Shown here one piece after another: positions 32,475-43,830 of a stretch of DNA of 64,000 nucleotides; positions within the stretch are counted from its first letter, which is position 1; every line of letters begins with the position of its first letter. A program made the translations under genes and the position numbers. This DNA comes from Talpa occidentalis (Eukaryota; Chordata; Mammalia; Eulipotyphla; Talpidae): positions 42,148,329 to 42,212,328 of the forward strand of contig NW_023601212.1 in assembly GCF_014898055.3 (NCBI RefSeq), given 5' to 3'. The notes under the pieces were generated by a model. The model did no database searches. It was not told where the DNA came from and saw only the letters and a list, made by a program, of their open reading frames with translations.

Positions 32475-35400
32475 ATTAAATTTTATTTTTATATTCCCCC
32501 ATACAATTGCAAAACGCCCATTCTGACCCCAATCTTCCCCTCCCGCCCCCACCCCCAAAAAAAGTGTCTCTGGTTCATAGTTTTTTGTTGATTTTGATTT
32601 TCACTTTCTTATATTCATTTTCCTGGTCCCTTATTTAAGTTTTCTGATCCTGCTATGAGTGAGACCATCCGGTATTTTTCTTTTTCTTTTGGCTTATTTC
32701 GCTGAGCATGATCCCTTCCAGTGCCATCCATGTTGCTGCAAAATTGCATGTGTTTATCTTTTTTGAATGCTGAGTAATATTCCATGGTATATATGTACCA
32801 CATCTTCTTGATCCAGTCATCTATTTTTGGGCATTTGGTTGTTTCCAAAGCTTAGCTATTGTAAACAGTGCTGCATATAAACATAGAGTGCAGGTGCTCT
32901 TTGGAATTGATGTTTCTGTGTCCTTTGGGTAAATACCTAGGAGTGGAATGCTGGATCATATGGAAGCTCTATGTTTAGTAGGTCCAGAAATCTCCACACA
33001 GCTCTACATAGTGGTTGGACCAGTTTGCACTCCCACCCACAGTGCACAAGAGTTCCTTTTTCTCCACATCCTCGCCAACATTTGTTGTTGCTAGTTTTTT
33101 TAATATGTGCCATTCTCACTGGTGTGAGATGGTATCTCATGGTAGTTTTGATTTGCATTTCCCTGATTACAAGTGATGTTGAACATTTTTTCATATGTCT
33201 GTTGGCCATTTGCATTTCCTCTTCAGAGAAGTTTCTTTTTAGCTCTTCTGCCCATTTTTTGACTGGATTATTTTCTTTTTGTTGTTGCTGAGTCTCATCA
33301 GCTCTTTGCAGATTTTTGTGATCAGTCCTTTATCATTAGTGTTGGGTGCAAAAATGTTCTCCCAGTTGGTGGGGTTTCTCTTTGTTTTTGTTATTGTCTC
33401 TTTTGCTGTGCAGAAGCTCTTTATTTGATGTAGTCCCAGCTGTTTATCTTTCTCTTCCACTATCACTGCTTTGGGTGATGTGTCTGTAAAGATGTCTTTG
33501 ATGTGCAAATCCCGCAGTGTTTCGCCTATATTTCCTTCTATGTATTTTATGTTTTCAGGTCTTATGTCTAGTTCTTTAATCCATTTTGAGTTGATTTTGT
33601 GTATGGTGTGAGGTAGTGGTCAAGGCTTCATTCTTTTGCATGTAGCGACCCAGTTTCCCAGCACCATTTATTGAACAAACTTTCTTTGCTCCAATGCATA
33701 GTCTTCGCTCCTTTGTCAAAGATTAGTTGACCATAAATCTGTGGTTTTATTTCTGGATTTTCTATTCGATTCCATTGGTCTGTATGTCTGTTCTTGTTCC
33801 AATACCATGCAGTTTTGATGATTTATGGCTTTGTAGTATAGTTTGAAGTCTGGGAGTGTGATGCCTCCATTTCCTTCTTTTTTTTTCAGTAGAAGCTTTG
33901 GCTATTCGGGGTTTTTGGTGATTCCATATGAATTTCATCAATAATTGTTCTATTTCTTTGAAGAATGCCATTGAGATTTTGATTGGAATAGCATTGAATC
34001 TGTATATTGCTTTTGGTAGATGCCATTTTAATAATGTTTATTCTTCCAATCCACGAGCAGGGGATGTCTTTCCATTTCTTTTGTGTCTTCTTCTATTTCT
34101 TTTAACAGTGTTTTATAGTTTTCTTTGTATAGGTCCTTTACCTCTTTGTTAGATTTATTCCCAAATATTTGATTTTTTTTGTTTCGATAATAAAAGGGTG
34201 GTTTTTTTGATTTCTTCTTCTTCAGATTTATTGTTTGTGTATAGGAAGGCTACTGACTTTTGCGTGTTGATTTTGTATCCTGCCACTTTACTGAATTGAA
34301 TTGATGAGTTGAATTAGTTTTTCTGTGGAGATTTTGGGTTCTCTATGTATATTATCATATCATCTGCAAATAGTGATAGTTTGACTTCTTCTTTTCCTAT
34401 TTGGATTCCTGGATGTCTTTCTCTTGTCTTATTGCTCTGGCTAGGACTTCCAGTATTATATTGAAAAGCAGAGGTGAGAGTGGACATCCTTGTCTTGTTC
34501 CAGATCTTAATGGAATTGCTTTTCAGCTTTTCACCATTGAGAATGATACTGGCTGTTGGCTTGTCATAGATGGCCTTTATGATGTTGAGGTATGTTCCTT
34601 GTATCCCAAGAATTTCAAGGGCTTTTATCATGAATGGGTGTTGCACTTTGTCGAAAGCTTTTCTCAGCATCTATTGATATTATCATTATGGTTTTTATTA
34701 TTTCTTTTTGTTGATGTGTTGGATAACGTTGATTGATTTTCGGATGTTAAACCATCCTTGTGCCCCTGAATGAATCCAACTGGTCGTGGTGAATTTATCT
34801 TTGGATACATTGTTGGATTCTGATAGCTAAAATTTTATTGAGGATTTTGCATCGTTTCATTAGGGAGAATTGGCCTATAGTTTTCCTTTTTTGTGTTTGT
34901 CCTTATTCGGTTTTGGTATTAGTGTAATATTGGCTTCATAGAACGTGTTTGGTATTGTCCCTTCCTTCTCAATTTTTTGGAAGAGTTTGTGAAGGATAGG
35001 CACTAATTCGTCTCTGAATGTTGGTAGAATTCATTTGTAAATCCATCAGGTCCTGGGCTTTTGTTTTTGGGGAGGTTTTTAATTACCATTTCAATTTCGC
35101 TGCTTGTAATTGGTCTGTTTAGGTGTTCTATTTCTTCTTTATCTAGCGTTGGGTGATTGTAGAGTTGTAGGAATTTGTCCATCTCCTCTAGATTGTTGAA
35201 CTTGTTTCCATATAACTGTTCATAGTAGTTACTGATTATTCTTTTGATTTCTGCTGTGTCCGTTGTGATTTCTCCTCTTTCATTTATGATTCTGTGTATT
35301 TGTGCTTTCTCCCTTTTTTCCTTTGTGAGCCTGGCTAGGGTTTGTCTATTTTATTTATTTTTTCCAAAGAACAGCTCTTGTTTCATTGATCTTTTGGATT

Positions 35401-37532
35401 GTTTTTTTAGTTTCAATTTCATTTATTTCTGCTTTGGTTTTTATTATTTCTTTTCTTCTACTGGTTCTGGGTTTTTTGTTGTTCTTTTTTCTAGATCTTT
35501 GAGCTTCGAGATTAGTTGTTTCTTTGAGTTCTTTCTTGTTTTTTTGATGTGAGCTTCTATTGCTATATATTTTCCTCTTATTACTGCTTTTGCTGCATCC
35601 ATACATTTAGGATATTGGTGTCCTCCTTGTCATTCAATTCAAAGAATTTTTTAATTTCTTCTTTGATCTCCTTCGTTAGTCCAGTGGTCTTCCGAGTAGT
35701 GTGGCTTTTAATCTCCATGAGGTAGGATAGTTCCTTGCCTTCTTTTTATGATTTATTTCTAGTTTGATGCCTTCGTGGTCAGAAAAATGGTTGGTATGAT
35801 TTCAATCTTGGTGTATCTGTTGATGTTTGTCTTGTGCCCCAGTATGTGATCGATCCTGGAGAATGATCCGTGTGCGCTTGAGAAAAATGTGTACTCCGTT
35901 TTTTTTGGGTTTAGTGTTCTATAGATGTCTGTTAAGCCCAAATGCTCTAGGTCCTTATTTAGAGCTTTAGTTTCTTTACTTATTTTTTGTCTTGTTGAAT
36001 CTATCCATTGTTGATAGTGGTGTGTTGAATCTCCCACTACATATGTGTTTTCTCTGATGTCGTTTTCAGAGAGGACAACAGTTGTCTGATATATTTTGGT
36101 GCTCTTTCGTTTGGTGAAGTATTATGTTAATGAGTGTTATTTCTTCTTGAAGTATTGTCCCCTTAATCATAATGTAGTGACCACTGGGGTCTCTTTTTAT
36201 TTTTTGAGTTTGAAGTCTGTTTTATCTGATATAAGTATAGCTTGTTCCTGCTTTCTTTTTGGCCCATTTGCTTGTAGGATTGTTTTCCATCCTTTGACTT
36301 TGAGCCTATTTTTATCTTTTGTAGCTAAATGTGTTTCCTGGAGACAGCAAAAGGTTGGGTTTGTTTTCTTAATCCAGGCTGCAACTCTGTGTCTTTTTAT
36401 TGAAGAGTTTAGTCCATTTACATTTAGAGTTAATATTGATATGTTAGCATCTGTATTTGCCATTATGTTTGTCTTTCCTTTGATTTTATTTTATTTATTC
36501 TTTAATTACTTTTTTTTTTTTTTTTGGTCTTCTTTTGTTGTTATTCGTCCCTCTGAGGTTCTGGCTTTAGGATTCCTTGTAGTATTTTTTGGAGTGGGGG
36601 TTTAGTCACAATGAAATTCCGGAGTTTCTCTTTGTCTGGAAGGTCCATATTCTTTCTTCATGGAGGAAGAGAGCTTTGCGGGATAGAGTATTCTTGGTTG
36701 GCATCTGTTTTCTTGGAGTCTGTTGACTATGTCCCTCCACTCTCTCCTTGCCGTAGTGTTTCTTCAGAGAAGTCTGATGTCAGCCTGATTGGTTTTCCTT
36801 GAATGTTATCTGTTTCTTCCCTCTTGTCAGCTTCATTATTTTTCCTTGTCCTGGATTCTGGGAGCTTTACTATTATGTGTCTTGCTGTGTTTTTCCTTTC
36901 GTCGTGGAAGTTTGGTGTTCTTCTTGCTTCTTGTATATCAATTTTCAGCTCCTTCTTCTCATTTGGGAAGTTCTCTTCAATTATATCCATGAATATTTTC
37001 TCTGTTCCTACATCTCTCTCCTCTCCTTCTGGAATTCCTATAACTCTTATATTTCCTTTCCTCATGGAGTCAGATAGTTCCCGAAGTCTTTCTTCATTCT
37101 TTTTCCTTCGTTACTTCTCTTTCCTTTTCTGTTTTGGTTTCTTTTTATTTCTGTGTCTTCAAGATTACTTATTCGTTCTTCCATTTCATCTATTCTGCTT
37201 CATTGCTTTTCCCAGAGTTCTTTAGTTTCTCCATTAATTCTTTGATTCTCCTGCATTTCTCTTACTTCCCTCTTTAGGGACTCAATTTCCTTCTTCTGAT
37301 CTATCACTTTTTTATCATGGCAATTTTAAATTCTCTTTCTGGAAGGGCTCAGAAGTTCTTCCAAGTTGCTGTCGTTGCAATCTGGGGAGTGGTTTTCTTT
37401 TTGTGTGTGCTTCTTTCCTGAGGAGTTTTTTTAGGTTGCGTGTGGTTCTTCTACTCCCTACTGTCTGTTTTCTAATTTGTCGTATGCGTTGGGACACTGT
37501 GTTGCTCGGACTGACTGACATCTTGGGTGGAT
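32435..37532 (-). mobile_element. Young L1 'B', minus strand, running into the gap
   Basis: A 36-base poly-T starts at 32435, then come the 3' UTR, ORF2 (about 32620-36463), ORF1 (about 36510-37330) and the start of the 5' UTR, cut by the N run at 37533. Copy 2 has the unoccupied site at 54385-54394, where the minus strand reads TT/AAAA, the preferred L1 endonuclease site. Recognisable pieces include MANTDANISILTLNVNGL near 36463 and a CWRGCGEKG knuckle near 33080. Dozens of frame breaks are one-base deletions, mostly in homopolymers, relative to sibling L1s. Its true coding state therefore cannot be judged here. Confidence 0.9.
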
Positions 37533-37632
37533 NNNNNNNNNNNNNNNNNNNNNNNNNNNNNNNNNNNNNNNNNNNNNNNNNNNNNNNNNNNNNNNNNNNN
37601 NNNNNNNNNNNNNNNNNNNNNNNNNNNNNNNN
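37533..37632. other. Assembly gap, exactly 100 N
   Basis: A run of exactly 100 N, a customary placeholder for a gap of unknown size. L1 5' UTR sequence in minus orientation lies on both sides. Relative to L1 A, about 1 kb of 5' UTR would be missing if one element spanned it. Confidence 0.98.
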
Positions 37633-38113
37633 TTTCAAGCATGCCGCTTTTCCACACAAGCTTACTGGATGGCTTTGGGCTGTTTGTAGGTCTCTTGGAG
37701 TCTTTGTTTTTCTCTAATGGTACCTGGAGCTGTTTGCTCACCTCCATGATGATTCCTGCATGGTTCTCCACAGTTCCAGTTCACAGGATGCGGTGCTGAA
37801 ATAGTTCCTTTCCACTCACAGTCCCGCTTGATGTATAGTTTGTTCTTGTTGGCTGTTTTTGGTTTTTTTTTCCTCCTTTCTGTTGGTTGGAGAGTGCCAA
37901 CTTTGTGGGTGGGGAGGGTAGCAGGGTTCTGAGCATTCCTCCCTTCTAGTCCTCTTTTATCGCAACTTTCTTCTTCGGGCAGCTTGCCAGAGTTTCCCTT
38001 TTATCTTCCATGTCCCAATTCTCACAGGGACCTGCTGCTTTCCTCCCTATTAACTTTTTATTTTTTATGGGAAGTCTTACTTGCAGCGTTTCCTCACCAC
38101 CATGTTGATCTCC
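37633..38113 (-). mobile_element. L1 5' UTR end (copy of 15685-16170)
   Basis: In minus sense it starts 'ggagatcaacatggtgg' at 38113. The rest of this element is missing across the gap. It may be the L1 A counterpart or the 5' end of a hybrid with L1 B. Confidence 0.85.
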
Positions 38114-38734
38114 ATTTCTAATAACTCTGAATTTTCTTTTCATTCAGTTAGCGATTCTTTTGATTTACATATTAATACTCATTTTCAATCAAACCTGGAC
38201 ATTTGCAAATCATGTTTGAGATTCTGAATCTTATTTCAGGTTAGCTGAATTTCAGGTTAGCTGACTTTCTCTAACACTGTTTTCCTTGGTGGGGCAAGGG
38301 GAGGTGTTGCCCCCTGTCTGCGGGGAGGTAGAAGTCTGGTCCCAATTCAGCATCAAAGTCATTTAATTGGGATGCCTTGTTATGCTGAAGGGCACCTCAG
38401 ATCCCTATGTAGTCCCCACTGAACTGTGGAAGGGTTAGCTTTAATGCTGTCATTCACTAGGCTCTCTGAAACCACCACAATTTGGGAGAGGGTAAGTCAT
38501 TATTGCTGAATGGGGCATAGAAATCCAACACCACATTGATTCTGAGTATTGGCTCCTTAGAGATCTTTTCACACTTCTGTAGGCATCTTGTTACCATCTC
38601 ACAAAAAGGAAAGTAGGCTTCTACCTGATCTTATCTGCATGGATGGAGTGGAGACACTCCTTTTTTTACCTTTTTATTACTTTAAGTATTACTTTACTCC
38701 TTTATTCACTGTTGTTTGGTTGCAATTAAGTGAC

Positions 38735-38965
38735 TGCTATGCATTGAATATTTGTGTCCCCCTCCTAATTCATATATGTTGAACTGTAATACCCAATGTG
38801 ATAATATTTGGAGGTGGAATCTTTTGGAGGTAACTTCATTGGAACCCTTGTGAATGGACTGCCACCATCATCAAGAGACACTGGAGAACTTTCTCTCTCT
38901 GACCCTGTGAGAACAAAGCAGGAGGACATTATCTATGACCAGAAAGGGTCCTCTCCAGAACCCAG
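38735..38965 (+). mobile_element. MaLR-type LTR remnant, copy 2
   Basis: Equivalent of 16795-17025. It has 'catatatgttg' where copy 1 has 'catatgttg', a two-base microsatellite-like difference. Confidence 0.6.
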
Positions 38966-39083
38966 ACATATTGGCAACCAGTAGCAAACATCTTTAACAA
39001 ATACACATTGGTTATGTCATCCAATCTACAATATTTTATGACAATATATGCTATGGAGTTGTTTCTATTTAAAAAATTTCAAA

Positions 39084-39547
39084 TAACTCTGGATAAAGAA
39101 AATGTGGTATATGGATACAATGAAATACTAAATACAATTCAGGTATAAAAAAAGATGGACTCATGCCATTTGTGAGAACATGGATGGAACTAGAAGTGAT
39201 TATGCTAAATGAAATGTCAGAAAGTGAGAGACAAATACTGGATTATTTCATTCACATGTGTAATATAGAGAAGCAAGCAAAGTAAAAGACAAAACCAAAC
39301 AAAATCAAGCAATAGAACTCTGACTGTCAACTAGAACTCAACTTGAGTTGAAACTACTAGTGAGGTGAGGAGGAGTTGGGGATCACAAAGAAAGAGGGTT
39401 TCCAATGGATGTTGGTGGAGGATTATCAGCATTTTGGTGATGAACATGGTGTGATTACAAAGACCTGTAGCAATGTAAGTCTGTAACCCTAAAATACATA
39501 TAGTGCTACACACCAGTATTACCTCAATAAATATAATTTTTAATTTC
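39084..39547 (+). mobile_element. Old L1 3' end, copy 2
   Basis: Equivalent of 17141-17605. I see no difference from copy 1 by eye. Confidence 0.65.
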
Positions 39548-40573
39548 TCAGATAACTTCTTTGGTTTTATTTTAGTTATATTTTCACATGATACACATTT
39601 AATTAAAATATTATTTTTCTCAGCTAACATCATTTTTCTGACATTCATGTATATACCATAGTATTTTGCTTATTCCACTTAACATTTGTGTCAATAAATT
39701 TGTGGTATTTTGTTACAGATGCACTAGAAAACTGACAACAAATAAACTATTCATTTAAATTAAAACATAAATATGTAACATCACAAAAATGAAAATTTAG
39801 ATGCATTAACTTGGTAGACGAGTGGTAAGAAACAAATATTGCAAACTAGTTAGCTGGCTTGTGCTATGCCAAGGAAGATAATTTGGAAATACTATCCCCT
39901 GTGATAACTTTAAAGCATATCATATGTCAATTAACATCTATTTGCAGAAGTGATTGAAAAGAGCAAGATGTTACTGAAGTTGGCTGTTCTTTGTGCTCAT
40001 CTCAAGGACTTACAAGAAAGTCTTTAAAAAGTGATGAGTCAGAAACATGACATTATTTCAAAAGACGACAGCCTCCTTTCTCCCCCAAAGAGTATAAATA
40101 AGGCTTTACCTTCTGCTCAAGACTATTGTTTCACATCATAGTGACAACGACAAATATAGTGTAGTGCAAGGAATTGCACTGAAAATTAAATTGAAACAAA
40201 TTAAATTAAACCATTTAAAGAATCTGTGTAGAAAAGAACATTGAGTGTGATTCCAAGCAACAGAAGGACAAGAATCTGAAACTTAACACAAGTGGAACAT
40301 AAACCCGGGTCTCTGGTTTTCAAGGCACTTCCTATTAACCACTATAAGTTCCTAAGATTTCAGTGTGAATACCATAATGTCAGGGATTTTCTTTGTTCTC
40401 TGCATACTCAGCACTTATATAAGTTATTGAAATGTAAAAGATTCTTAATGAAAAGCTATTGGAAGAATGAGGTAAAAAAAATTAGTGAATTGAGTACAAT
40501 ATGAAATAAGTAATAACCAAGATTAGGATTGTGCCAGTTTCAGTACTTGGACACAGACATCCCCATGTTGTGG

Positions 40574-41518
40574 TCAAGGAGTAAAAGCTGGCTTCCTACT
40601 GATGAGGGCCCCCAAGGCCCCCTTCATGTTACTGTTGCGGAAAGTGTAGATAAAGGGGTTCAGCATGGGAGTGACCACGGTGTACATCACTGCAGCAGCT
40701 GTGTCCTTCTGGACCGTGTGAGAGGATGTGGGTTGAAATAAACCCCAATGAGTGTCCCATAGAACAAGGACACCACAGAGAGATGAGAGCCACAGGTAGA
40801 GAAAGACTTCTGCTTGCCTTTTGTTGACGGGATCCTCATCACAGCAGCAAAGATAAGCATGTAGGAGACCAGGATGCCCACAAAAGGGATAATGACAGGC
40901 AGTGAGCCCATACTGAACAGCACTGTATTGTTTATAAAGGTGTCAGAGCAGGCCAGCTTCAGCAGAGGGCTGAGGTCACAGAAGAAATGGTGAATCTGGT
41001 TGTGATTGCAGAATGAAAGCCGGGTCAGTAATAATGTCTGGGTTAAGGCATTTCCAAAGGATGTGGTCCAGGATGCTGCCACTAGGAGGATACACAGCTG
41101 TGGTGTCATGGACATGGCATAGTGCAGAGGATGACAGATGGCAGCATAGCGGTCATAGGCCATTGCACCTAGTAGGAAGCAGTCTATGGCACCAAGCCAC
41201 ATGAAAAAGAAAGTCTGTGTCAGGCACCCAGCATAAGGGATTCCTTTGTGTCCTGTTACATGGTTGACCAGCATCTTGGGGATGGTGGTGGTAGTGAAGC
41301 AAATGTCCACAAGGCCAGGTTGGCCAGGAAGAAGTACATGGGGTTATGAAGGCGAGCGTCTGTGGTGATGGCCAGGATGATGAGCAGGTTCCCCAGTCCC
41401 GTGACTAGGTACATGCTCAAGAAGAGTACAAACAGTAGCTGTTGTTGCTTGGGGTCCTCTGAGATACCCAGTAGGATGAATTCAGACACCAGGGTGAGGT
41501 TCTCCCCTCTTTGGCCAT
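40574..41518 (-). pseudogene. Olfactory receptor copy 2, three one-base frameshifts
   Basis: Same gene as 18632-19579, but 945 instead of 948 bases. There are three single-base losses, each in a homopolymer: TTT to TT near 41502 (after codon 6), AAA to AA near 41311 (about codon 70) and GGGG to GGG near 40731 (about codon 264). The long open pieces are 41256-41567 and 40687-41310. No substitution creates a stop. Because all three are homopolymer shortenings and similar indels occur throughout this copy, I think they are consensus errors rather than real inactivation. If real, the copy is a pseudogene. Confidence 0.85.
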
Positions 41519-41985
41519 CCTGGGTCAAAGAGAAAGGATGTAGAGCAGCTGTCCCTGTTTCTAACAAGACAAGCCTCTGCCATAAACCTGGATCTCATCC
41601 CACTGGTTAGTTCACACTTACCATTTCCTCTGACTCTGTTTGGAAATGAGATTCCTCTATCCATTTTCTATATTATTTCCACCACTGAACACAACATTCA
41701 TTATACTCAGTCCATCTGCAGGATAACCTTGCAGTTTGATGGACATCTCTCAAGCACACTGACTATCAACTCCACCCCCTTTATTTCTGTGCCCCAGGGC
41801 TTCACCTCCCCACAGGAGCAGGCTCAGCCTGCACACAGAGTACTTGGACAAGCACGGGAGTTGATACCCCTAGCATTCATTTCTGGTTTCAGGTAAAGAG
41901 GGCTTGTTGCATGAATATCCCAACTTCATTACCCTGAGAGAGGCAGTTCTGGAGCATTTCTACGGTGTCTCAAGGATCATGGAGT

Positions 41986-42733
41986 TGCTAGGGGGAAAGG
42001 ATGTCCTGCGCAAACTCCATACAGGCTTTGTGGACTCCACCCCCACTCCATCAAGACACTGGGAACTACAAATTCCATGATCCCCAAAGAGAGAGTTGCA
42101 AAGACCTGAGGGCAGAGTTAAGCAGCCATTTTCTCTGTGAATATAATCAGCCATATGAGTGGGGTCTCTCTCTCCTGGCGCTCTCTCTTGGCCAGGCAGC
42201 GTTTGGTCTTGGCGGGTCATTTGGGATTCCAGGTCGGTGGAATGGGCAGGACACATTTAAGAATGTATCTTCCTGGGCCTCCCCAGTGGCGCGGCGGTTG
42301 AGCTCTGGGTTGCGAGGCTGCCCGCAGCCTCTGCAGCGCTGGTTTGATCCTCGACTCCTCCCCGGCCACCGGCGGAGGGTCCCACATGGCGCGCAGACCT
42401 CTCCTGCCGCCCGCTGCTCCCCTCAGCAGTGTACTTCGGTCCTTCTGCCTGCTCTCCTCCCCGCTCTGGCTCTGGTGAATTCTCTCACCCTCTCGCGCTT
42501 CTGACTGTACCCAGTGCTTGTATAAATAAATAAAAATAAATAAATAAATCTTTAAAAAAAAAAAAAAGAATGTATCTTCCTCTGTTTCTCCCTTAGTTAT
42601 TCATTTCCTCCTTCCTTGTAAATAAGCCTTTGATTAACCTTTTGTGTGTGCCTGCAGTTTAAGTCCCTTTTAAGCATGCGGGTGAGGACCCACAGACGGG
42701 CAACCCATTTTATATCAGGGTTGCTCTGTAACA
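41986..42733 (+). mobile_element. Solo LTR with nested SINE, copy 2
   Basis: Equivalent of 20047-20793, with the same GAGT flanks. One extra C is present at the SINE head ('cctccccag' versus 'cctcccag'). Confidence 0.85.
42275..42565 (+). mobile_element. tRNA-derived SINE, copy 2
   Basis: Equivalent of 20336-20625, with target duplications aagaatgtatcttcct at 42259-42274 and 42566-42581. Confidence 0.9.
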
Positions 42734-42745
42734 GAGTGATCACAC

Positions 42746-43104
42746 TGAAAGTTCGATGTAGGGGCCAGAAATGAGAAAGCCCACATAGAAAAAAACAAGA
42801 TGGCCCTGACACCAGTACCACTGATACCAAACCAAAACTGAAGCCATAAACAGGAGAAAAACAACTCAGCTCCACGAAAAACAACTTTGTTCTGCCTAAA
42901 CCTGTTTCCCCCCCCCCGCCCCCGCCAACCCAGTTTTCCTGCCTAATCTCTCCTCACCCTATAAAAGGACATCTCCCCCCACCCAGGGCGTGACTTCTCC
43001 AACTCCCCGTGGGGGTCGGCGAATCTCAGCCAGGCACACAATAAAGTTTCTGCCTGTTAGAAACTGGCCTGGCTCTCTTTCTCTTTACTGTGCCAAGCCT
43101 TTCA
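42746..43104 (+). mobile_element. Second solo LTR, copy 2
   Basis: Equivalent of 20806-21165. TATA box near 42960 and AATAAA at 43040-43045. The poly-C run is interrupted by a G here, unlike copy 1. Confidence 0.85.
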
Positions 43105-43830
43105 CACACCTCACTTGCCCCAAGTGAGAATTGATTATTTACAATAATACTTATACAAACATTCATAGAATCCCCTGGGATTATCACTTAAATAAACTAT
43201 TTGCATCAAATACATGACCCAGCACCTTTGTGGAGAGATTCAATACAAGACTGAAGGACTCCAAAATTATTTCCATCTTTTAAAGATTCCTTCTTCATCC
43301 CAAATACCCTTCCAGACAGTCATCTATCTTTCTAAATTGTTCCTCTCCATTCTTTGAAAACATTGCCTGTACTTGCATGTCAAGAGCAACTGTGATATCT
43401 TATTGTTAGTACAAGTCTAGGATAAAGTCCATGTAGACCTGTGTAATTGTCCTATTGATAAAATCTGGAAATGTTTGAAAAATGCTGGGAAATAACTTTT
43501 AGCACTTTCCAAGAATATTTATGCTAATTAGCAATAAAAATTAAAATTAAACAAAAAATTTCAAATTGATGAATACTACGAAGAGATTTGCTGTATCAAT
43601 GACCTCAGACATTTTGTGAAGCATTTTGCCCTTAGGCCCCGCCAACTTGGTTTTGTTCTGGACAATTCTCTGTTCTCTGGAAGAGGTGCCTGCTCAACTT
43701 AACATCACAGTTTGAACTTCTTTAAGTAAATATTTGTGTTGATTTTTGTTGTTTGTGCATTGTATTTGTAGGGTAATTGTATGTGATGTTTTGATAATTA
43801 TCAATTCATTTGTTTATAATATAACATTAA

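Noticed and set aside
37315..37799. Frames running through the N tract
   Set aside because: The unknown residues come from the gap; no protein can be inferred.
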